Shown here: in pieces, positions 1 to 4,294 of the stretch
Position numbering within the stretch: the first letter of the stretch is position 1
How the letters are laid out: every line of letters begins with the position of its first letter
Assembly (NCBI GenBank): GCA_016919605.1
Contig: JACXTQ010000206.1
Coordinates: forward strand, 1-5,203
Source: Methylovulum sp.
GTDB taxonomy: Bacteria; Pseudomonadota; Gammaproteobacteria; Methylococcales; Methylomonadaceae
Length of the DNA stretch: 5,203 nucleotides
Reading direction: 5' to 3'
Notes under the pieces: model-generated
Told to the model about the DNA's origin: nothing
Databases searched by the model: none
Seen by the model: the letters and a program-made list of their open reading frames with translations, nothing else
Program-made: the position numbers and the translations under genes

Positions 1-719
1 AACGCTTCCTCAAGCGTCCTAGTCTGTGGCGCATAACGGTAGCCCGCCCCGTAGACCGAGTGGATCAATTCAATCTCCGGCAGCAAATCGGTCAGTTTTT
101 TGCGCAATTTTTTGATGTGGCTGTCGATGGTGCGGTCGGAGACGACGCGGTGGTCGTGGTAGATCTTATCAATCAGCTGCACCCTGGAAAAAATCCGGCT
201 GGGCTGTTGGTACAGGACATGCAGCAATTGGAACTCAACCGCGGTCAAGGTCACTTGTCTGCCGCTGGCGGTGACGCGGAAACTGTGCGCATCCAGTGCC
301 AATGCCGCTGGAGCCTCCATTGCCGTTTCGGCATCGCCTTGGGTGCGGCGCAGGACGGCCTTGACCCGGGCGACCACTTCACGCGGGCTGAACGGCTTAC
401 AGACATAATCGTCCGCTCCCAACTCCAGCCCCAGCAACCGGTCAATCTCCTCCACCCTTGCAGTAATCATAATAATCGGCACGTTACTGAATTTGCGCAA
501 TTCTTTAGTGACATCCAGGCCACTGGCACCTGGTAACATCAAATCGAGCAAGATCAAATCAACCGGATGCTCTTTGAACCAAGGCTTGACATCCAAGCCG
601 TTAGCCAACCAATGGGCGTTAAAACCAGCCGAGTGCAAATAATCTTCAAGAACCCTCGCAAGCTTTACTTCATCTTCGACGATCAAAATATGTTTTTTTG
701 TGGTCATATCAGGCTTCAT
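1..719 (-). CDS. baeR: BaeR-like OmpR-family response regulator (3' end off window)
   Basis: This is a DNA-binding response regulator that receives phosphate from the adjacent BaeS-like kinase; in enterobacteria BaeR activates envelope-stress and drug-efflux genes. The window holds 239 codons without a stop. E. coli BaeR is about 240 residues, so only the last few codons should be missing. The receiver domain covers about residues 9-125, with acidic pocket E15/D16 (LIVEDE), phospho-acceptor D59 (LILLDLMLPG), T86 (MITAR) and K108 (CKPF). A winged-helix domain covers about 135-230, with RTIDSHIKKLRKKL (196-209) and the terminal hairpin VYGAGYRY (222-229). The stretch EEIDRLLGLELGADDY followed by SPREVVARVK is specifically BaeR-like. 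The ATG at 719 overlaps the baeS stop as ATGA, implying translational coupling. A second in-frame ATG at 707 (MTTKKHILIV) is an alternative start, and neither has a strong Shine-Dalgarno. Family assignment is very firm; the regulon here is unknown. Confidence 0.95.
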   Translation of the reverse strand, partial: MKPDMTTKKHILIVEDEVKLARVLEDYLHSAGFNAHWLANGLDVKPWFKEHPVDLILLDLMLPGASGLDVTKELRKFSNVPIIMITARVEEIDRLLGLELGADDYVCKPFSPREVVARVKAVLRRTQGDAETAMEAPAALALDAHSFRVTASGRQVTLTAVEFQLLHVLYQQPSRIFSRVQLIDKIYHDHRVVSDRTIDSHIKKLRKKLTDLLPEIELIHSVYGAGYRYAPQTRTLEEA

Positions 720-2248
720 ATTGAAAGGGGTAGGGTGATACGGATGTTAAGCCCGCCTAAGGCGGAATTTAAGGCGACAATGTCGCCATGGTGTGCTTGG
801 ACAATATTACGGCAAATCGCCAGCCCCAAACCGGCACCGCCGAGGCTGCGGTTGCGCGAACTGTCCACGCGGTAAAAGCGGTCAAACAGCTTTGGCAACG
901 CCTCTTCAGGGATACCCGGGGCGCTGTCGGCAAACTCCATCACCATCTGGTCTTTGTGTCGGGTGATGGTAATTTGCAACTGGCCGCCACTGTCAGTGTA
1001 ATGCAAGGTGTTGTTCAATAAGTTCCGGTACAGTTGTGACAAGCGGTCAGAGTCGGCATGGACAAACAACGGCTTGCCTAAGGCGTTGTCCAAGGTCACG
1101 GCGATGGCTTTGCGCTGATATTCCGTGGCCAGGACACTGAGGTCGTAACACAACACCCCCACAGGATCGACCTCTATTTTGCGGTAACTTAACGCCCCTT
1201 GATCGGACAAGGACAACTGGTATAAGTCTTCGGCAAGACGGCTTAAGCGCATCACATCACCGTATAAAGAATCCACCGCCGCTTGGCTGAGCGGGCGGAC
1301 ACCGTCTTGCAACGCTTCCAATTCGCCACGCAATACCGACAACGGGGTGCGTAACTCATGGGAAATATCAGCGACCCAGCGCTGGCGGGTTTGCTCGGCT
1401 TGCGCCAACGCCGCCGCCAAATCGTTAAAATCGCGGGCCAGTTGCCCCAGCTCATCATTGCTGTCCACCGGCAAGCGGGTGCCATATTCGCCTATCGCCA
1501 AGGCCTTGGAGGCGGCGGTGATACATTTGAGCGGCCTGCCCAAAACGTAGGCGATCAACAGCGCCAAACCGGCGGACAGCAAGATCATCGACAAGGCAAT
1601 CCAAACCAACTCGTTCGCTTGTTGTTCCATAAATTTAATGTCGGCGATTTGCTTTAACGGCGGCCCTGGCAACAGCCCCAAAAAACCAACGGTTTGCCCG
1701 GCATAACGGATAGGGGTCAACTCCAATTGCCCAACCGACTCCGCACGTCCAAAAATAAGCCCCTTATCGGCATTAAGCAGCATGATGCGCATTTCCAAGG
1801 GGATGAGGTGCGGCCTAAACTTATCGTCTTCAGGCGGCGGGGGTGGCGGATGATCACCAAACGGCTCCGGTGAGCCGTCAGGATGCCCTTCAGGGCGATG
1901 GCGCTCATATTCTTCGGGTGGCTTGGGCGGCCAGACATTATCTTGTGTTGCCAAGGCTTCCGTAATCCAAGGCGGCTGATGCTGCGGGTGGCGGTGGTCA
2001 TTGACTTGCCAGACCATAGTCACCCACTTTGCCTTATCGTTAGATAAGGTTTGCCATTCCTGATGGCCGGCATAATACTCGCTCAAGCTCGCCAGCAAAT
2101 TATCGATATGCTTTTTCTGGCGTGATTCCACAAAACTGGTAAAGCCACGCTCGAACGACACCAACATAAAACAGTACATGCCAGCGACAACCAAAATAGT
2201 TGTCAGTAACAATGTCACAAATAACTTCACCCGTATGGACTTAAACAC
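716..2248 (-). CDS. baeS: BaeS-like membrane sensor histidine kinase
   Basis: This inner-membrane histidine kinase should sense envelope stress and phosphorylate the BaeR-like protein encoded directly downstream. The 510 residues show TM1 (about 8-30), the BaeS-like segment VSFERGF (30-36), a periplasmic sensor region (about 32-212), TM2 (about 213-236) and HAMP (about 237-289, with NDELGQLARDFNDLA). The H-box is ISHELRTPLSVLRGELEALQDGV with phospho-acceptor H297. The N-box is around NLLNNTLHYT (409-418), the G1 motif is DSAPGIP (441-447), the F-box is LFDRFYR (454-460) and G2 is GGAGLGLAI (470-478). DSAPG in place of the usual DxGxG is also found in E. coli BaeS. The start is GTG, preceded by GAGGG with a 7-base spacer (2256-2260). 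The protein is longer than E. coli BaeS (about 467), mainly because of a His/Pro-rich stretch at residues 85-143 that includes six consecutive prolines. The stop overlaps the baeR start. The stimulus cannot be read from the sequence. Confidence 0.95.
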   Translation of the reverse strand: MFKSIRVKLFVTLLLTTILVVAGMYCFMLVSFERGFTSFVESRQKKHIDNLLASLSEYYAGHQEWQTLSNDKAKWVTMVWQVNDHRHPQHQPPWITEALATQDNVWPPKPPEEYERHRPEGHPDGSPEPFGDHPPPPPPEDDKFRPHLIPLEMRIMLLNADKGLIFGRAESVGQLELTPIRYAGQTVGFLGLLPGPPLKQIADIKFMEQQANELVWIALSMILLSAGLALLIAYVLGRPLKCITAASKALAIGEYGTRLPVDSNDELGQLARDFNDLAAALAQAEQTRQRWVADISHELRTPLSVLRGELEALQDGVRPLSQAAVDSLYGDVMRLSRLAEDLYQLSLSDQGALSYRKIEVDPVGVLCYDLSVLATEYQRKAIAVTLDNALGKPLFVHADSDRLSQLYRNLLNNTLHYTDSGGQLQITITRHKDQMVMEFADSAPGIPEEALPKLFDRFYRVDSSRNRSLGGAGLGLAICRNIVQAHHGDIVALNSALGGLNIRITLPLSI

Positions 2249-2255
2249 CCAGTTT

Positions 2256-2260
2256 CCCTC
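2256..2260 (-). promoter_or_regulatory. Ribosome binding site supporting the GTG start of baeS
   Basis: On the minus strand GAGGG lies 7 bases before the GTG at 2248. This spacing decides the start, because no ATG in frame nearby has a comparable Shine-Dalgarno, and starting here keeps a complete first transmembrane helix. Confidence 0.65.
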
Positions 2261-2294
2261 GTTGTTTGCTTTATTATCAGTATAAAATGTGCAA

Positions 2295-2323
2295 ATAAAA
2301 TGGATTTAAAAAATACTTATCAA
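2295..2323 (-). promoter_or_regulatory. Candidate sigma-70 promoter for baeSR
   Basis: On the minus strand TTGATA (2323-2318, five of six matches to the -35 consensus) is followed after 17 bases by TTTTAT (2300-2295, four of six matches to -10). It lies about 50 bases upstream of the baeS GTG. The surroundings are AT-rich, so other -10-like hexamers exist (TATACT and GATAAT nearer the gene), but these lack a well-spaced -35. This is an inference from consensus matching only. Confidence 0.4.
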
Positions 2324-2331
2324 TAGTATTT
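2311..2331. repeat. Inverted repeat AAATACT-N7-AGTATTT, operator-like
   Basis: Perfect 7-bp arms at 2311-2317 and 2325-2331 flank a 7-base spacer. The element covers the candidate -35 of baeS and ends just before the candidate -35 of csp, so a protein bound here could influence both divergent promoters. The arms are AT-rich in an AT-rich region, which raises the odds of a chance match. No regulator is identified. Confidence 0.35.
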
Positions 2332-2332
2332 G

Positions 2333-2361
2333 TTGACTTTAGCCAAGCTTGGCTATATCCT
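2333..2361 (+). promoter_or_regulatory. Candidate sigma-70 promoter for the cold shock gene
   Basis: TTGACT (2333-2338, five of six to the -35 consensus) is separated by exactly 17 bases from TATCCT (2356-2361, four of six to -10). A start near 2368 would give a leader of about 155 nt, close to the roughly 160-nt leader known for E. coli cspA. The spacer is almost entirely filled by a perfect palindrome, described separately. The -35 elements of this promoter and of the candidate baeS promoter are only about 9 bp apart, so the two would compete for polymerase or share control. Confidence 0.5.
2340..2355. promoter_or_regulatory. Perfect 16-bp palindrome in the csp promoter spacer, candidate operator
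   Basis: TAGCCAAGCTTGGCTA is a perfect palindrome with 8-bp half-sites. It sits between the -35 and -10 hexamers of the candidate csp promoter, where a bound dimer would block polymerase or, as in MerR-type systems, distort the spacer. The 17-bp spacer does not favour a MerR mechanism, which normally uses 19-20 bp, so a repressor would be the simpler reading. No regulator gene is adjacent apart from baeR, whose enterobacterial box I do not recognise here. Confidence 0.45.
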
Positions 2362-2522
2362 GACCACAGCTTGAAATTGATTTACCGTTATGCTTATTCT
2401 CTACGAAGTTTTTTCTGTATTGCTCGTCCTGTTTATCATCCGTAATTCTCAAATTTCCTTGCGCCATCAGCCCGTAACACGGCTTCATTTATTTTCAAAT
2501 TTTTTATTTTCAGGATACAAAC
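2362..2522 (+). promoter_or_regulatory. Long 5' leader of the cold shock mRNA with its ribosome binding site
   Basis: These roughly 160 bases lie between the candidate promoter and the csp ATG. They match in length the long leaders of cspA-family mRNAs, which fold differently at low temperature and control stability and translation. Visible parts are a small hairpin AGCC/GGCT (2469-2472 with 2481-2484), a T-rich single-stranded stretch (2485-2511) and the Shine-Dalgarno AGGA (2512-2515), 7 bases before the ATG. No convincing copy of the E. coli cold box lies within the expected transcript. A 50-codon reading frame crosses the leader (see findings). Leader function is inferred from length and position. 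Confidence 0.5.
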
Positions 2523-2723
2523 ATGACTACAGGTACAGTTAAGTGGTTTAACGCAGAAAAAGGTTTCGGTTTCATCCAACAAGAAAACGGCCCTGACGTA
2601 TTCGTCCATTTCCGTAACATCAACAGCTCAGGCTTCAAGTCTCTGGACGAAGGCCAAAAAGTCCAATTTAAAGTGACTCAAGGCCAAAAAGGCCCACAAG
2701 CTGAAGAAGTGACAATCGTCTAA
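2523..2723 (+). CDS. CspA-family cold shock protein
   Basis: This 66-residue protein is a single cold shock domain, a five-stranded OB-fold that binds single-stranded RNA and DNA and acts in the cytoplasm as an RNA chaperone or antiterminator. The start MTTGTVKWFNAEKGFGFI is typical. RNP1 is KGFGFI (13-18) and RNP2 is VFVHF (26-30), with the family's aromatic surface residues W8, F9, F15, F17, F27 and F30 in place. GQKVQFKV and GPQAEEVTIV complete the fold. Length and sequence are normal for CspA, CspC or CspE, but the paralogue cannot be assigned, so no symbol is given. AGGA precedes the ATG by 7 bases. Codon choice leans to preferred codons (GGT, GTT, TTC, AAA), as expected for an abundant protein. 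The gene appears to be monocistronic, with its own leader and a strong downstream hairpin. Cold induction is likely but not proven, as some Csp proteins are constitutive. Confidence 0.95.
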   Translation: MTTGTVKWFNAEKGFGFIQQENGPDVFVHFRNINSSGFKSLDEGQKVQFKVTQGQKGPQAEEVTIV

Positions 2724-2733
2724 AGCCTGTTGA

Positions 2734-2761
2734 CTGTGACCCGAATTGTTTCGGGTCACAG
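2734..2761 (+). terminator. Perfect 12-bp hairpin after csp, atypical terminator or 3' stabiliser
   Basis: CTGTGACCCGAA (2734-2745) pairs perfectly with TTCGGGTCACAG (2750-2761) around the loop TTGT, starting 10 bases after the csp stop. The position is that of a transcription terminator, but no U tract follows; the next bases are C-rich and G-poor. It may be a non-canonical terminator, a 3' end-protecting hairpin, or a hairpin left after Rho-dependent termination and trimming. The pairing is seen directly; the role is inferred. Confidence 0.65.
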
Positions 2762-2781
2762 CCCTGCCCTACCCCCTCCCC
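2762..2781 (-). other. Putative G-quadruplex motif (minus strand)
   Basis: On the minus strand four G-runs of 4, 5, 3 and 3 are separated by loops A, TA and CA. This fits the G3+N1-7 pattern with very short loops, the type that tends to form stable parallel quadruplexes. The plus strand carries the matching C-runs at 2762-2764, 2767-2769, 2772-2776 and 2778-2781. It begins at the base after the csp hairpin and lies on the template strand for csp, so it could slow polymerase there. Folding is predicted from pattern only. Confidence 0.55.
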
Positions 2782-2863
2782 TCGCTTCACCCAAAACGAT
2801 ACGCTTGCTTGCGCATCACCAAGCCTTACCAAACCACCTCTTTCAAAGGATTCTGGTTTAACC

Positions 2864-2877
2864 GCCTTAGTTAAGGC
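2864..2877. repeat. Short dyad GCCTTA-GT-TAAGGC upstream of the DUF1345 gene
   Basis: Six-bp arms (2864-2869 and 2872-2877) flank a 2-base centre, 27 bases before the ATG at 2905. The centre is too short for a good RNA loop, so if functional it would more likely be a protein site on DNA. I find no convincing -35/-10 pair for the downstream gene anywhere in 2782-2890, so the promoter of that gene remains unassigned. Chance is a real possibility. Confidence 0.2.
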
Positions 2878-2904
2878 AAATTACAGCTCTTTCTCAGGTC
2901 GTTC

Positions 2905-3558
2905 ATGGCCATCATCCGCTTTTTCAATAGCCACCCCCACCCACGCCTGTTGATCGCCGTACTCTTGGGCATAAGCTCAGCCTTCCTGCTGCCCCAACAG
3001 TGGCGCTGGGTCACTCAACTATTGGTAGCTTGGAATAGTTTGGTGTGGTCTTATTTGCTGCTGATGGGTTGGTTGATGTTACGCGCAAGCCCTGCACAGG
3101 TCATTAAAATCGCCAATCAGGAAGATGAGCATGGGGCGACGATTTTGGCGTTGTTTTCGCTGGCGACCGTCGCAAGCCTGGTGGCGATTGTGCTGGAATT
3201 ATCCCGTGCGGATTTGACAGGTAGCTCCCCGTTATTTCATTACCTATTAACGGGCTTGACCATAGTAGGCGCGTGGCTTTTTGTCGGGGTATTGTTTACC
3301 TTCCATTATTCGCGGATGTATTATTCGGCACCCGCGCAACAGCGTCCCCTACAATTCCCTGGTGACGGGCAACACCCTGATTATTGGGATTTTTTATACT
3401 TTGCGTTTACTATTGCCGTGGCGGCACAAACTGCCGATATTGCGGTGACGGGGCATGCCATGCGCAAAGCGGTGCTGGCGCAGTCGCTGTTAAGCTTTTT
3501 ATTTAATGTATCCATCATCGGCTTATCGATTAATGTGATGGCAAGCCTAGTCCATTAG
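2905..3558 (+). CDS. DUF1345-family integral membrane protein
   Basis: This 217-residue inner-membrane protein matches the DUF1345 family, whose function is not established. Hydrophobic segments lie at about 13-29, 37-59, 78-98, 110-134, 161-180 and 188-214, probably six helices. Family-typical stretches are FHYSRMYY (133-140), FPGD (151-154) and HPDYWDFLYFAFTIAVAAQTADIAVT (about 157-182), then MRK.VL.QSLLSFLFNVSIIGLSIN (about 186-210). The loop with PDYWDFLYF is the best-conserved part of the family, and its acidic and aromatic residues suggest a functional site. The ATG at 2905 has a weak AGG at 2896-2898 and gives the usual length. It is separated from csp by 181 bp and converges on pgl, so it is probably transcribed alone. 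Family assignment rests on recognising these motifs; no substrate or partner is evident. Confidence 0.85.
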   Translation: MAIIRFFNSHPHPRLLIAVLLGISSAFLLPQQWRWVTQLLVAWNSLVWSYLLLMGWLMLRASPAQVIKIANQEDEHGATILALFSLATVASLVAIVLELSRADLTGSSPLFHYLLTGLTIVGAWLFVGVLFTFHYSRMYYSAPAQQRPLQFPGDGQHPDYWDFLYFAFTIAVAAQTADIAVTGHAMRKAVLAQSLLSFLFNVSIIGLSINVMASLVH

Positions 3559-3562
3559 GCTT
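3543..3562 (+). terminator. Hairpin spanning the DUF1345 stop codon
   Basis: AAGCCTA (3543-3549) pairs perfectly with TAGGCTT (3556-3562) across a 6-base loop, so the TAG stop codon lies inside the stem. Only a weak T-rich stretch follows (TTTAGGGCTTTATA), so termination efficiency is doubtful. It lies between convergent genes, where a terminator is expected. Confidence 0.35.
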
Positions 3563-3574
3563 TAGGGCTTTATA

Positions 3575-3602
3575 GTGGGCGGCCAAACAGCGGGCTACCC
3601 AC
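3575..3602. terminator. Imperfect hairpin between convergent genes
   Basis: GTGGG (3575-3579) pairs with CCCAC (3598-3602), with an inner GCC/GGC pairing (3582-3584 with 3593-3595), two unpaired bases on each side and an 8-base loop. It occupies most of the 52-bp gap between the DUF1345 and pgl stop codons and could serve either strand. No U tract follows on either side, so this is a weak candidate. Confidence 0.3.
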
Positions 3603-3610
3603 ATTAAACG

Positions 3611-4294
3611 CTAGACCTGATAAGCGTCGCTATCAATATAAACGTCCAAAGTCGCTTCCGGCTGTATCGTGGCAACCGGCAAATCCGCACCTGAGCGCCA
3701 AGCCTTGACTATTTCGCGCTTGTTCGCGCCAGTCACCAAAAACAGCAATTCGTGGGTGTCGCTTAACGCTTTCGCGCTGATGGAAACCCGTTTAGGTGGC
3801 GGTTTAGGCGAATTATACACGGCATGAACCAACTCGTCCGGGTCATGGACATGGCCTGGGAACAGGCTGGCGGTATGCCCGTCTTCACCTAGGCCTAACA
3901 ACACCATATCAAAAGGCAGGGCGGCGGCAACAATCGGGCGGTACTGTTCGGCGGCGGCTTCGCCACCGAGTTCGGCCTGTAAAGTAAATATCTGTTCCGC
4001 CGGAATCGGCACATGATCCAGCAAGGTTTGCTGGGCGATCATGCTGTTGCGGTCGGCATGGTCGGCAGGCAAGCAACGCTCATCACCGTAATAAATCACC
4101 CACTTGCTCCAATCGGTAGCGGTTTTGGCCAGCAAACGATACACTTTTTCAGGGGTTGTGCCACCTGCCAGCACTAACTTAAACGTGCCGCGCTCGGCAA
4201 TGGCTTGCTGGGCGGACTTAAGGATATGTTGGCAGGCAACGGCGGCGACTTCGTCAGCGGTCGCCAAGGGATGCCAGCGGCTATTTTCTTGCAT
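3611..4294 (-). CDS. pgl: 6-phosphogluconolactonase (DevB/Pgl type)
   Basis: This cytoplasmic enzyme hydrolyses 6-phosphoglucono-1,5-lactone to 6-phosphogluconate, the second step of the oxidative pentose phosphate and Entner-Doudoroff routes. The 227 residues are normal length for the DevB/NagB-like Pgl family (the E. coli enzyme is an unrelated beta-propeller). Motifs are VLAGGTTP (41-48, phosphate-binding loop), YYGDERCLPADHADRNS (68-84) and LGLGEDGHTASLFPG (133-147, containing the proposed catalytic H140), then PPPKRVSIS (165-173) and VTGANKREIV (187-196). The ATG at 4294 directly follows the zwf stop (TAAATG, no spacer), and its Shine-Dalgarno GGAG (4307-4304) lies inside the zwf coding end, so translation of the two is probably coupled. 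Zwf makes the substrate of this enzyme, which supports the assignment. No truncation or missing motif was seen. Confidence 0.95.
   Translation of the reverse strand: MQENSRWHPLATADEVAAVACQHILKSAQQAIAERGTFKLVLAGGTTPEKVYRLLAKTATDWSKWVIYYGDERCLPADHADRNSMIAQQTLLDHVPIPAEQIFTLQAELGGEAAAEQYRPIVAAALPFDMVLLGLGEDGHTASLFPGHVHDPDELVHAVYNSPKPPPKRVSISAKALSDTHELLFLVTGANKREIVKAWRSGADLPVATIQPEATLDVYIDSDAYQV

Noticed and set aside
60..536. Plus-strand open frame of 158 codons opposite baeR
   Set aside because: It lies wholly antisense to a clear BaeR coding frame, and its Gln/Ala-rich composition is what the reverse of that gene gives. It has no recognisable domain and no ribosome site.
2340..2361. MerR-type promoter control at the csp palindrome
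   Set aside because: MerR-family promoters have 19-20 bp spacers; here the best hexamers are 17 bp apart, and no MerR-like gene is present in the window.
2361..2370. TGACCACAGC as a cold-box-like element near the csp transcription start
   Set aside because: It resembles part of the E. coli cspA cold box only with a gap, and it would lie at or before the predicted transcription start, so it would not be in the leader RNA.
2650..2691. Exact 12-bp direct repeat AAGGCCAAAAAG at 2650 and 2680 within csp
   Set aside because: The copies are exactly 30 bp apart and in frame, encoding two GQK turns that are normal in cold shock domains. Biased codon choice explains the identity.
2724..2904. Small gene or RNA gene between csp and the DUF1345 gene
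   Set aside because: Apart from the hairpin, the G-rich/C-rich motif and a short dyad, I see no start with a ribosome site, no tRNA-like fold and no clear promoter.
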